Source: Mucilaginibacter sabulilitoris
Lineage (GTDB): Bacteria > Bacteroidota > Bacteroidia > Sphingobacteriales > Sphingobacteriaceae
DNA length: 64,000 nucleotides
Reading direction: 5' to 3'
Assembly: GCF_034262375.1 (NCBI RefSeq)
Contig: NZ_CP139558.1
Span: 744,001 to 808,000 of the forward strand
Shown here: positions 33,825 to 41,843 of the stretch, piece after piece
How the letters are laid out: the number at the start of each line of letters is the position of its first letter
Position numbering within the stretch: position 1 is the stretch's first letter
Position numbers and translations under genes: made by a program
The notes under the pieces: generated by a model
The model's input: the letters and a program-made list of their open reading frames with translations, nothing else
The model's database searches: none
Told to the model about the DNA's origin: nothing

Positions 33825-34397
33825 CTATCTGTACAAGCTCTTGTTTTCAATAAAATTCAATACCGCGTCGGGTACAAAATATTGTACATTCTTTTTTTCG
33901 GCGATGGATTTACGGATAAATGTGGCCGATAATTCCATCTGCGGGGTCATGGTGATGGTAACTGATGGATGATCGGCCAGTTCGGCGTTTTCATATCCGG
34001 GGCGCGGGTAAACAAATATTTTGTAGTCGCGTAATATCAGCTTGTAGTTTTTCCACTTATGCAATGTGCCCAGATTGTCAGACCCCATGATAAGGGCAAA
34101 TTCATGCTCGGGATATTTCTCTTTGAGATGGGTAAGCGTATCAATAGTGTATGAAGGTTGCGGCAACCTCAACTCCACATCGCTTACGGCAATATTAGTG
34201 GCGTTGTCTGTAGCCAGCTTAGCCATTTCGAGGCGATCATAAGTATTGATCAGGTCGCCATATTTTTTAAGCGGATTTTGCGGCGACACCACCAGCCAAA
34301 CCTTATCAAGTGTTGTATGGTTGGCCATGTAATTAGCAATAATAAGATGCCCTATATGTATGGGATTAAATGACCCAAACAGTAAGCCTATTTTCAT
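33825..34397 (-). CDS. nadD: Nicotinate-nucleotide adenylyltransferase
   Basis: A 190-residue nucleotidyltransferase with GLLFGSFNPIHIGHLIIANY at the N-terminus (GxFxPxHxGH), VSPQNPLK and the C-terminal ATFIRKSIAEKK motif (usual ISSTxIR replaced by LSATFIR). It makes deamido-NAD from nicotinate mononucleotide and ATP. Third gene of the yicC-gmk-nadD run typical of Bacteroidota. Its ATG touches the end of an operon-embedded repeat (34398-34506). Confidence 0.96.
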   Translation of the reverse strand: MKIGLLFGSFNPIHIGHLIIANYMANHTTLDKVWLVVSPQNPLKKYGDLINTYDRLEMAKLATDNATNIAVSDVELRLPQPSYTIDTLTHLKEKYPEHEFALIMGSDNLGTLHKWKNYKLILRDYKIFVYPRPGYENAELADHPSVTITMTPQMELSATFIRKSIAEKKNVQYFVPDAVLNFIENKSLYR

Positions 34398-34506
34398 ATT
34401 GTGCCCCTTGACCCCCTGAAGGGGGAAGTAATTAAAGTGTTTTTTGTAGGGCCCCTGTTCTGAATGAGTTATTCAAAACTCCCCCTTTAGGGGGCTGGGG
34501 GGCTAA
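34398..34506. repeat. Operon-embedded palindromic repeat, second copy
   Basis: An arm with GACCCCCTGAAGGGGG (34410-34425) faces an inverted arm with CCCCCTTTAGGGGG (34481-34494) across about 50 bases. The element fills the gmk-nadD gap: on the minus strand the inverted arm codes the final SPPAP and stop of gmk, and the other end abuts the nadD ATG, exactly as in the element at 6444-6594. Confidence 0.8.
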
Positions 34507-35068
34507 TAAAATCTTTTACCAGTTTTTCGGCTTCTTTGCAAGCCGTTTGAAGATCGTAATTTTTAAGGATAATATCAAACTGCGGGGCGTATTTTAGTTC
34601 TTTTTCGGCTTTTATAAAGCGTTCCTGCAGTTTTTCGGGGCTATCAGTACCTCTGCCGGTAAGACGTTCAATCAATACTTCTAATGATGGGGGCTGTACA
34701 AATATAGCCAGGGCCTGGCCGTCATATTTACGTTTAAGGTGCATGCCGCCTTCTACGTCTATATCAAATATCACGGTTTTACCCTTTTCCCAAATACGTT
34801 CAATTTCGGTGCGAAGCGTACCATAAAAGGTACCAGTGTAAACCTCCTCAAACTCAACAAACTGCTTTTTTGCAATGCGGTGCAAAAACTCCTCTTTACT
34901 TATAAAATAATAGTCTTTTTCATGTACCTCCTCTCCCCGACGCTCGCGTGTGGTGGCTGAAATAGAAAACTCCAGCTCAGGCATTTTGCTAAGCAGGTGG
35001 TGTACTATGGTAGTTTTACCGGCGCCGGAGGGGGCCGAAAATATAATGAGTTTACCTTCTGGGGTCAT
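34487..35068 (-). CDS. gmk: Guanylate kinase
   Basis: A 193-residue P-loop kinase: IIFSAPSGAGKTTIVHHLL, the GMP-binding segment SATTRERRGEEVHEKDYYFIS, and VIFDIDVEGGMHLKRKY. It converts GMP to GDP. Start taken at 35068 (MTPEGKLIIF), which matches the family N-terminus; an ATG three codons upstream (35077) is also possible. The last five residues SPPAP are coded by the repeat element that overlaps the 3' end. Confidence 0.96.
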   Translation of the reverse strand: MTPEGKLIIFSAPSGAGKTTIVHHLLSKMPELEFSISATTRERRGEEVHEKDYYFISKEEFLHRIAKKQFVEFEEVYTGTFYGTLRTEIERIWEKGKTVIFDIDVEGGMHLKRKYDGQALAIFVQPPSLEVLIERLTGRGTDSPEKLQERFIKAEKELKYAPQFDIILKNYDLQTACKEAEKLVKDFISPPAP

Positions 35069-35093
35069 TGGGTTCATTAGTTCATTTGCTTAT

Positions 35094-35138
35094 TAGTTCA
35101 TTGGTACAGCTCTCATCAGCATGAAAACCAATGAACTA
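35094..35138. repeat. TAGTTCATTGGT inverted repeat
   Basis: TAGTTCATTGGT (35094-35105) is inverted at ACCAATGAACTA (35127-35138), perfect over 12 bp, in the gmk-yicC gap; further TTCATT and CCAATGAAC words flank it. Probably another intergenic repeat, forming a hairpin within the operon mRNA. Confidence 0.6.
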
Positions 35139-35159
35139 TTGAGCCAATGAACCAGTAAA

Positions 35160-36035
35160 CTATAATACGTTTAACAGTTGTTCTTTAATTTTTTCAAGCT
35201 CTTCTTTCATGCCTACAACCAGTTTCTGGATATTGGCATCATTGGCTTTTGAGCCCAGGGTATTTATCTCACGGCCTATTTCCTGTGATATAAAACCAAG
35301 TTTCTTGCCGTTCGCATCAGCATTTTTCAAGGTTTCAATAAAATATTCGCAATGTGTTTTAAGCCGTATTTTTTCTTCGGTAATATCAAGCTTGTCTATG
35401 TAGTAAATCAGCTCCTGCTCAAAACGGTTCTGATCAATAGCCTCGCGGCTGGCAGCTTCGTTTAAAAAAGTATTAAGCCTTTCGCGTATCAGCGGTATAC
35501 GTTTAGGGTCTTCAACCTCAACCAGTTCGAGGTTTTTTAGGATGATGCCTATACGGTATTTCAGGTCGTTCTCCAATACATTGCCTTCATCGGCCCTAAA
35601 CTGCTGAAATGCAGCCAATGCCTGCTGAAATGTTTTTTCAACGAGTTTCCACTCATCTTCAGACAGGGTTTCATCGTCATATTTAACCACTTCGGGTAAA
35701 CCTAGTGCAAGTTCCAGCAGGTTTGCCGCAGGCTCGTTTAGCTCTTCGCTTACATCCTTAAGCTGCTGGTAATATTGTTTTAGCAAAACCTTATCAATGC
35801 CGGCGGCTTTTACTGCGGCATTCACCTGTTCTACGTTGATAGATAAATTAACTTTACCACGCTCAATCTGCTTGCTGCAATCATTGCGCAGCTGAAATTC
35901 TTTTTCAGAAAATATTTTGGGCAGGCGAAGTGATAGTTCGAGGAATTTACTGTTCAGGGATTTGATCTCAACGGTATATTTTGTATTACCTGAATCAAAA
36001 CTGGCAATTCCATACCCTGTCATGGATTTTATCAT
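35160..36035 (-). CDS. YicC/YloC-type endoribonuclease
   Basis: A 291-residue protein with the family N-terminus MIKSMTGYGIASFDSGN, TVEIKSLNSKFLELSLRLP and the C-terminal segment KKLGFISQEIGREINTLGSKANDA. YicC proteins are toroid-forming endoribonucleases implicated in RNA turnover. The frame has two more codons upstream (MH), but MIKSMTGYG is the family start. It leads the yicC-gmk-nadD run; a TATCTTTG box (36039-36046) lies 3 bases before the ATG. Confidence 0.94.
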   Translation of the reverse strand: MIKSMTGYGIASFDSGNTKYTVEIKSLNSKFLELSLRLPKIFSEKEFQLRNDCSKQIERGKVNLSINVEQVNAAVKAAGIDKVLLKQYYQQLKDVSEELNEPAANLLELALGLPEVVKYDDETLSEDEWKLVEKTFQQALAAFQQFRADEGNVLENDLKYRIGIILKNLELVEVEDPKRIPLIRERLNTFLNEAASREAIDQNRFEQELIYYIDKLDITEEKIRLKTHCEYFIETLKNADANGKKLGFISQEIGREINTLGSKANDANIQKLVVGMKEELEKIKEQLLNVL

Positions 36036-36038
36036 GTG

Positions 36039-36046
36039 CAAAGATA
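36039..36046 (-). promoter_or_regulatory. Candidate -7 element TATCTTTG for yicC-gmk-nadD
   Basis: Exact TAnnTTTG on the minus strand, 3 bases before the yicC ATG. No -33 TTTG at the right distance. Implies a leaderless transcript if used. Confidence 0.4.
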
Positions 36047-36222
36047 TGTTTTTAGTCGTAAAGTGGGAAACGCGGAAAGTTGGGGGAGGCCGAAAGCTAA
36101 AAAGAGTAAAATTGGGGAAGTTGAGTTGCCGAAATTCGAAATATCAGGATCATAACTGTTCTGGATATGTTGTATACCAGACAGCTCCGCGCTTTTCCGG
36201 CATGCTCAGTTTAACACTTTTT

Positions 36223-36230
36223 TACATTTG
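36223..36230 (+). promoter_or_regulatory. Candidate -7 element TACATTTG for the 36273 gene
   Basis: Exact TAnnTTTG match 42 bases before the ATG, within a TTTAC-N7-GTAAA dyad (36221-36237). No -33 element found. Confidence 0.35.
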
Positions 36231-36272
36231 GTGTAAAATACAGTTGGTATCTTTACGTTCATATACGTATTA

Positions 36273-37073
36273 ATGCATTATCGCTTTTACCTGCTTCTGA
36301 TTATCTGCTTTTGTTTTGTTTTAAACGCATCGGCACAGGAATTTACCCTTAAAGGTGTTATCTCCAAGAAGAGCTCACCCGAGCGTGTAGGCCAGGTATT
36401 GATCAAAAATTTAAAAACAAACAACTTCATGATCAGCGACGATCTTGGCTGGTTTACCGTAAAAGCTTCGGCTGGCGATACACTGCTCTTTACAAAAGAG
36501 GAATTTACCCCTCAAAAAATAGTTGTGCTCAATAACAGCGATATGCCGGTTTATATGCAGCCAGTTATAAAGCTTAATGAAGTGCAGGTTTTAGGGCAAA
36601 CCAAAAAGCAGGAACTCAACGAAATTATGGGTGATTACCGTAAACAGGGTACATTTTATGCTGGCAAGCCGCCGGTATTATCGTTTCTGGCGAATCCGCT
36701 TACGGGTTTATATGAGCTTTTTGGCAAAACGCCTGGCAGGGCACGCCGCTTTGCCAATTTTGCCAGAGGAGAGGCAGAACAGGCCGAAATTAACAGGCGG
36801 TACAATGTTAGTTTTGTAAGGGAATACACCAAGCTGCCTACGGATAGTGCAGCCCGTAAGTTTATGAATTACTACACACCCTCATACGAAGATTTGAAAC
36901 AGTGGACCGATTATGACCTGATCAAACACATGCAAAAGTCATACGACTTTTATAAAAACAGTAATGATAAGGATGCGTTGGAAGGAATTAATGCTCCGTC
37001 GTTTTTAAAGAAAAAGGATACCTCGCTGAGACTGTCGGAACCGGGAGAAACCCTGAAAAAAGAAAAGCCTTAA
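36273..37073 (+). CDS. Exported protein with a stand-alone carboxypeptidase-like regulatory domain
   Basis: A 266-residue protein: signal peptide ending near NASAQ (residue 22), a beta domain like the one at the N-terminus of SusC proteins (FTLKGVISKKSSPERVGQVLI...LGWFTVKASAGDTLLF), the joining segment VIKLNEVQVLGQTKKQELNE, then a helical C-terminal part with RRYNVSFVREYTKL and LKQWTDYDLIKHMQKSYDFY. No barrel follows. The protein at 45608 has the same plan, so the two are paralogues in architecture. Function unknown. It overlaps the rnc stop by four bases (TTAA) tail to tail. Confidence 0.75.
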   Translation: MHYRFYLLLIICFCFVLNASAQEFTLKGVISKKSSPERVGQVLIKNLKTNNFMISDDLGWFTVKASAGDTLLFTKEEFTPQKIVVLNNSDMPVYMQPVIKLNEVQVLGQTKKQELNEIMGDYRKQGTFYAGKPPVLSFLANPLTGLYELFGKTPGRARRFANFARGEAEQAEINRRYNVSFVREYTKLPTDSAARKFMNYYTPSYEDLKQWTDYDLIKHMQKSYDFYKNSNDKDALEGINAPSFLKKKDTSLRLSEPGETLKKEKP

Positions 37074-37795
37074 ATACCCAGCGCTTCGCAGGCTTTTTCG
37101 GCAGCCAGTTTTTCGGCATTCTTTTTACTGAACTCCTTACCTTCGCCCATGACGTCGCCATCAATGCTGGCTTGTATGGTAAACAGTTTGCTGCTTTCGC
37201 CATCCTGGTTGGTTACCAGTTCAAAAATAATATCGCGGCCATGACGCTGACAATGCTCAATCAATTTACTCTTGAAATTGGTTTCGGTTTGCTCCAGCTT
37301 ATGGATATCAATATGGGACTTAATGATGTGGTTTATCAAGAAGTTTTTGGTAAAATCATATCCCTTGTCTAAATAAACAGCACCTATTAAAGCCTCAAAA
37401 GCATCGCCAAGCAAAGAGCCCTGCCTGCTTGAATTGAGCATGCGGCTATCATACTCAATCAGTTTATCAAACCCAAGCTTACGACCAAGGGCGTTAAGAT
37501 TTACCCGGCTTACAATTTTTGAGCGTAGTTCGGTTAAAAAGCCCTCATCTTCATAAGGGTATAACTTAAAAAGCACTTCGGCCACAACACTGCCCAATAC
37601 CGCATCACCCAAAAATTCCAAACGTTCGTTGCTGTTCTTTACGCCTTTCTTAACGTTTTGGGCAACCGATTTATGCCTGAATGCCAAACGGTATAAAGAC
37701 AAATTGCCCGGCACAAAACCGAGCAAATTCTTTAAAATCTTAACGTACTTTCTATTGGGTGATATATATAGCTTGTAAAACTGACTTATAGGCAT
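37070..37795 (-). CDS. rnc: Ribonuclease III
   Basis: A 241-residue RNase III. The catalytic signature is NERLEFLGDAVLGSVVAEVL, with the second acidic site in LLGDAFEALIGAVYLDKG; a double-stranded RNA-binding domain forms the last 70 residues (FKSKLIEHCQRHGRDIIFELV...KKNAEKLAAEKACEAL). It trims rRNA precursors and cuts duplex RNA, and would process antisense pairs such as the one proposed at susC. Start taken at 37795 (MPISQFYKLY); an ATG two codons upstream is possible. Twelve bases after fabF, in the usual acpP-fabF-rnc order. Confidence 0.96.
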   Translation of the reverse strand: MPISQFYKLYISPNRKYVKILKNLLGFVPGNLSLYRLAFRHKSVAQNVKKGVKNSNERLEFLGDAVLGSVVAEVLFKLYPYEDEGFLTELRSKIVSRVNLNALGRKLGFDKLIEYDSRMLNSSRQGSLLGDAFEALIGAVYLDKGYDFTKNFLINHIIKSHIDIHKLEQTETNFKSKLIEHCQRHGRDIIFELVTNQDGESSKLFTIQASIDGDVMGEGKEFSKKNAEKLAAEKACEALGI

Positions 37796-37807
37796 CCACA
37801 ACCAAAA

Positions 37808-39061
37808 TTAATCTTCGTACTTTTTAAATATTACAGAAGCGTTATGACCACCAAAACCAAAGCCATTACTTTGAACAATCTTTACATCTCTTTTTTGAGC
37901 TGTATTGAAAGTAAAGTTTATTTTAGGGTCAAAAGCAGGGTCGTCGGTAAAATGGTTAATGGTTGGTGGGATAATACCATGTTTTAAAGCCAGTATAGAT
38001 GCAATTGCTTCAACCGCGCCCGCTGCACCTAATAGGTGGCCGGTCATTGATTTGGTTGAGCTGATATTTATACGATAAATATCTTCGCCAAAAACATCAT
38101 GTATAGCTTTTATTTCCTGCGGATCACCAATTGGAGTTGATGTTCCGTGAACATTTACATAATCAATGTCGGCAGCAGTAAGATTAGCATCTTCAAGTGC
38201 CGATTTCATAACCAATGCCGCGCCAAGCCCATCAGGGTGTGGTGCTGTCATGTGGTAAGCATCAGCGCTCATGCCGCCGCCCATCATTTCGGCATAAATT
38301 TTAGCGCCGCGGGCCTTTGCATGCTCCAGCTCCTCTAAAATTATAGTACCTGCACCTTCGCCGGCCACGAAACCGTCCCTGTCCAGATCAAATGGACGTG
38401 ATGCCGTTGCCGGATCATCATTACGGGTTGACAGTGCATGCATAGCATTAAAGCCGCCAATGCCAGCTTCGTTGATAATAGCTTCAGAACCACCGCTTAT
38501 AAACATATTAGCTTTACCCAGACGGATATAGTTAAATGAATCGATAAGGGAATTGTTTGATGAAGCACAGGCAGACACAGTTGAAAAATTTGGTCCGCGT
38601 AACCCGTATTTGATGGAGATATGGCCAGGGGCAATATCGGCTATCATTTTAGGGATAAAGAATGGGTTAAAACGTGGTGAACCATCGCCTTTGGCAAAGT
38701 TTACAACCTCGTCTAAAAATGTTTTTAACCCACCAATACCAGATCCCCAGATAACTCCTATGCGGCTGGTATCCAGTTTGGTAAAGTCTAATCCTGCATC
38801 TTTTACAGCTTCTTCGGTTGAGAAAAGGGCGTATTGAACAAAAGGATCTAATTTACGGGCGTCTTTACGGCCCAAAAAACCATCCGCATCAAAGTTCTTT
38901 ACTTCGCATGCGAATTTCGTTTTGAACTTTTCGGTATCAAAACTTTTAATTAAGGCAGCGCCACTTACCCCATTGATCAACCCGTTCCAGTACTCTGAAA
39001 CTGTATTGCCAATTGGAGTAAGTGCTCCAAGCCCGGTTACTACAACTCTTTTAAACTCCAT
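37808..39061 (-). CDS. fabF: 3-oxoacyl-ACP synthase II
   Basis: A 417-residue condensing enzyme with catalytic Cys in STVSACASSNNS (about residue 165), His in YVNVHGTSTPIGD and His in STKSMTGHLLGAAGAVEA, plus the C-terminal QSNGFGFGGHNASVIF. It extends acyl-ACP by two carbons and favours the cis-unsaturated and longer chains. Nineteen bases after acpP. Confidence 0.97.
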   Translation of the reverse strand: MEFKRVVVTGLGALTPIGNTVSEYWNGLINGVSGAALIKSFDTEKFKTKFACEVKNFDADGFLGRKDARKLDPFVQYALFSTEEAVKDAGLDFTKLDTSRIGVIWGSGIGGLKTFLDEVVNFAKGDGSPRFNPFFIPKMIADIAPGHISIKYGLRGPNFSTVSACASSNNSLIDSFNYIRLGKANMFISGGSEAIINEAGIGGFNAMHALSTRNDDPATASRPFDLDRDGFVAGEGAGTIILEELEHAKARGAKIYAEMMGGGMSADAYHMTAPHPDGLGAALVMKSALEDANLTAADIDYVNVHGTSTPIGDPQEIKAIHDVFGEDIYRINISSTKSMTGHLLGAAGAVEAIASILALKHGIIPPTINHFTDDPAFDPKINFTFNTAQKRDVKIVQSNGFGFGGHNASVIFKKYED

Positions 39062-39080
39062 TTAATCCAGTTAGGGAGTC

Positions 39081-39317
39081 TTATTTAACGTTTTTTTCAA
39101 GGTAAGCAACAGCCTGACCTACAGTACCGATAGTTTCAGCCTGATCGTCAGGAATAGCCACGTTAAATTCTTTTTCAAACTCCATGATTAATTCCACGGT
39201 GTCTAACGAGTCGGCACCAAGATCATTGGTGAAACTCGCTTCTGGCGTAACTTCACTTTCGTCAACACCCAGTTTTTCTACGATAATAGCTTTTACTCTT
39301 GAAGCGATATCAGACAT
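39081..39317 (-). CDS. acpP: Acyl carrier protein
   Basis: A 78-residue acidic helical protein with the phosphopantetheine site [15 protein letters not shown]. It carries growing acyl chains in fatty acid synthesis and feeds FabF encoded next. First gene of acpP-fabF-rnc with a recognisable promoter upstream. Confidence 0.98.
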   Translation of the reverse strand: MSDIASRVKAIIVEKLGVDESEVTPEASFTNDLGADSLDTVELIMEFEKEFNVAIPDDQAETIGTVGQAVAYLEKNVK

Positions 39318-39353
39318 AGTCTTTATAGTTTAATGATTAATAAAAATTCAGTG

Positions 39354-39384
39354 CAAAGAAAAATAAATTCTGTCAATTATCAAA
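39354..39384 (-). promoter_or_regulatory. acpP-fabF-rnc promoter
   Basis: On the minus strand TTTG (39381-39384), 19 bases, TTTCTTTG (39354-39361), one mismatch from the Bacteroidota consensus; 36 bases before the acpP ATG. Confidence 0.5.
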
Positions 39385-39465
39385 TCTAAAACTTTTACAA
39401 TATATTTCGTTAACAAAATTTTATTCAAACAGTTTGGATTAGTAATTTTGACGTTTGTAAAAGTA

Positions 39466-39891
39466 ATGATTTTGAACAGGAAATTTTTAAAGTTTGAGAT
39501 CGATTTTGATTTTGTGCTTATTGCCATAACCACATCATTAAAGGACTACCGCGTTTGTTACCTTATTAACAAATCTTTAAATTTTAATTTTACCAGAACA
39601 AATGATCTGGCGGTTGATATTTATCAGGGTGCCGAGCCTGTTCTGTTTTCTTTGTTCCATTACCAGTGGGAAACAACCGAAACCGACTTCTATTTTATTG
39701 GTAATAAGGGCTCTGATGGTTATTTAGTGCCCGAAATTAAGAGTGCCGACTACTTTTTAATGATCAGAAATTACATTGATGACGACGACCTTGAAAACAT
39801 GATATCGGCCATTAATAAGATACCCGAAATTGTGGCCGCCGTAAAGATTGATCCGAAAAAAATAAAATCACGTGAAAATCTGTTATTTTAG
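39466..39891 (+). CDS. IPExxxVDY family protein
   Basis: A 141-residue protein found in most Bacteroidota, usually beside acpP-fabF-rnc and pyk, as here. It opens MILNRKFLKFEIDFDFVLIAITTSLKDYR and has the naming motif as INKIPEIVAAVKIDP (Ile-Pro-Glu present, VDY replaced by VKI). Function unknown. The frame extends six codons upstream to a TTG, but that TTG is part of a TAATTTTG promoter box (39443-39450), so the ATG at 39466 is the start. Confidence 0.85.
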   Translation: MILNRKFLKFEIDFDFVLIAITTSLKDYRVCYLINKSLNFNFTRTNDLAVDIYQGAEPVLFSLFHYQWETTETDFYFIGNKGSDGYLVPEIKSADYFLMIRNYIDDDDLENMISAINKIPEIVAAVKIDPKKIKSRENLLF

Positions 39892-39957
39892 CGCAAATTT
39901 TAAAAAGAGTGTTGGTTTTACACTATTATAAATATAAGCCAGTTTAACCCGAACAAT

Positions 39958-41394
39958 ATGAAACTATATTATAATCGTACCAAAATTGTTGCCACCATGG
40001 GCCCGGCATCAGCTAAAAAAGATGTTTTATTAGCCATGATAAAAGCCGGTGTTAATGTTTGCCGCCTTAATTTTTCGCACGGAAGACCGGAGGATCATAA
40101 AGCCGTAATTGATACCATTCGCGAAATTAACGAACAATACAAAACCAATGTTGGTATCCTTGCCGATTTGCAGGGCCCTAAAATTCGTATTGGTTTGGTA
40201 AAAGATGGCGGTATCCATTTGGTTAACGGAACACATATAAAAATTACTACCCAGGAGTGTATTGGTAATGACGAACAGATATACATTACTTATGACACCT
40301 TTCCGCAGGATGTTCAGGCTAATGAAATTATTTTGCTTGACGATGGTAAATTACAGTTAAGGGTAATTGAAACCAACAAAAAAGATACTGTAATATGCGA
40401 GGTTGTGCATGGTGGTATTTTAACCTCACGTAAAGGGGTTAACCTGCCAAACACCAAAGTGTCTATCCCAAGCTTAACCGAAGAGGACCTGATAAACCTT
40501 CAATTCGCTTTAAAATATGATGTAGAGTGGATTGGTTTGTCATTTGTGCGTACCGGACAGGATATTACCGAGCTGAAACACATTATTGCACAGAGCGGTA
40601 AAGCGGCAAAGGTTATTGCTAAAGTAGAAAAACCGGAAGCCATCGATAATATCGACGAAATTATTGCCGCTACAGATGGTGTGATGGTAGCCCGTGGCGA
40701 CCTTGGTGTTGAAATGCCTTTGGAAGAAGTGCCATTACTGCAAAAAATGATCGCGAGCAAATGCCGTGCGGCTTCAAAACCGGTAATTGTGGCTACCCAG
40801 ATGCTGGAATCAATGATCACTACTCCGCGCCCAACACGTGCAGAGGTTAATGACGTAGCCAACTCTGTATTGGACGGCGCCGACGCGGTGATGCTGAGCG
40901 GCGAAACATCAGTTGGTGAGTTCCCGGTTATTGTTATTGAAACCATGGCAAAAATTGTGCGTAATGTTGAGGAGTTTGGTTACAGCTTTAATACAGCTAA
41001 AGTGGTTGGTACCGATCCGTCATCGCCAGATTATCTGAGCAACGCGGTTTGTGAGTCGGCTGTTCACCTGGCCCAGCACACCAACGCGGTTGGTATTGTA
41101 TCCATGACTACATCGGGTTATACCGCTTTCCAGATATCAAGCCACAGGCCACAGGCAAGTACCTATATATTTACGTCGAACAAACAGCTGTTAAATGCTT
41201 TGAGTTTGGTTTGGGGCGTACGTGCCTTTTATTATGACCAACTGGAAAGCACTGATCAAACCATCAGTGATGTAAACAACATCCTGAAAAATGAAGATCT
41301 GATAAAAGTTGGCGACGTAGTGATCAACACTGCCGCTGTACCTATTATTAAACAAGGCAAAACCAATATGCTTAGAGTAAGCATTATTGACTAA
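39958..41394 (+). CDS. pyk: Pyruvate kinase
   Basis: A 478-residue enzyme with TKIVATMGPASAKKDVLLAMIKAGVNVCRLNFSHG-type N-terminus, the active-site lysine and acidic residues in AKVEKPEAIDNIDEI, GVMVARGDLGVEMP and the helix RPTRAEVNDVANSVLDGADAVMLSGET. It makes pyruvate and ATP from phosphoenolpyruvate. The C-terminal domain is complete. A strong terminator follows, and the IPExxxVDY gene lies 66 bases upstream on the same strand. Confidence 0.97.
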   Translation: MKLYYNRTKIVATMGPASAKKDVLLAMIKAGVNVCRLNFSHGRPEDHKAVIDTIREINEQYKTNVGILADLQGPKIRIGLVKDGGIHLVNGTHIKITTQECIGNDEQIYITYDTFPQDVQANEIILLDDGKLQLRVIETNKKDTVICEVVHGGILTSRKGVNLPNTKVSIPSLTEEDLINLQFALKYDVEWIGLSFVRTGQDITELKHIIAQSGKAAKVIAKVEKPEAIDNIDEIIAATDGVMVARGDLGVEMPLEEVPLLQKMIASKCRAASKPVIVATQMLESMITTPRPTRAEVNDVANSVLDGADAVMLSGETSVGEFPVIVIETMAKIVRNVEEFGYSFNTAKVVGTDPSSPDYLSNAVCESAVHLAQHTNAVGIVSMTTSGYTAFQISSHRPQASTYIFTSNKQLLNALSLVWGVRAFYYDQLESTDQTISDVNNILKNEDLIKVGDVVINTAAVPIIKQGKTNMLRVSIID

Positions 41395-41420
41395 CCTTAT
41401 TTTAAATATACTTTTAATGG

Positions 41421-41453
41421 AAAAAGGCTCGCCGGTAACGGTGAGCCTTTTTT
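41421..41453 (+). terminator. Terminator after pyk
   Basis: AAAAAGGCTCGCCG (41421-41434) pairs with CGGTGAGCCTTTTT (41439-41452) through one G-T pair, 4-base loop, followed by more T. Confidence 0.9.
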
Positions 41454-41843
41454 GTTAATAACCTCATTCCAAGAAGTAATTCAATACGGCATCACTTAGT
41501 ACATTGTATTTGTAAAAAAAGCATGAAAGCATTACGCCATGTAATTGCAATGACATGGTTTTATTCGTTCTGATAAATGAACTATAATACAGTTATTCCC
41601 AGCAATCCCTTTTAAATTCGAAAAGCAGTTTTATATTCCTTAAAAAAACCTGCATTTTTTAATTATTAACAAGTTAACTAATTGAATATTAATTTATTAA
41701 AAATTAATATGTAATGCAGGGGCTTGTTAACTGACACATGTGGAAAACTCCGAAATAAAAGATAATAGTCATAATAATAGCTTTGAGTAAAACACCCTTC
41801 GTGTTTTTAAACAGTACTTATACATCAACATAACTATTATACT
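41454..41843. other. AT-rich 390-bp non-coding region ahead of nrdJ
   Basis: No reading frame of note. It holds two inverted pairs in crossing order: CCTGCATT (41649) with AATGCAGG (41713), and TTAACAAG (41666) with CTTGTTAA (41723). A GTTAAC word occurs twice. No cobalamin-riboswitch core was recognised. A TAGCTTTG box at 41778-41785 may be the nrdJ promoter. Confidence 0.5.
41778..41785 (+). promoter_or_regulatory. Candidate -7 element TAGCTTTG for nrdJ
   Basis: Exact TAnnTTTG match, 58 bases before the nrdJ ATG. No -33 TTTG at the right distance. Confidence 0.35.

Noticed and set aside
40500..40946. 148-residue minus-strand frame within pyk
   Set aside because: Antisense shadow of a conserved enzyme with Ser/Ile-rich composition typical of such shadows.
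41738..41747. DnaA box / replication origin
   Set aside because: A single TTTTCCACA-like word occurs in AT-rich DNA; no cluster of boxes and no origin-linked genes.
41454..41843. Cobalamin riboswitch ahead of nrdJ
   Set aside because: No B12-box-like core or the expected multi-stem junction could be recognised.
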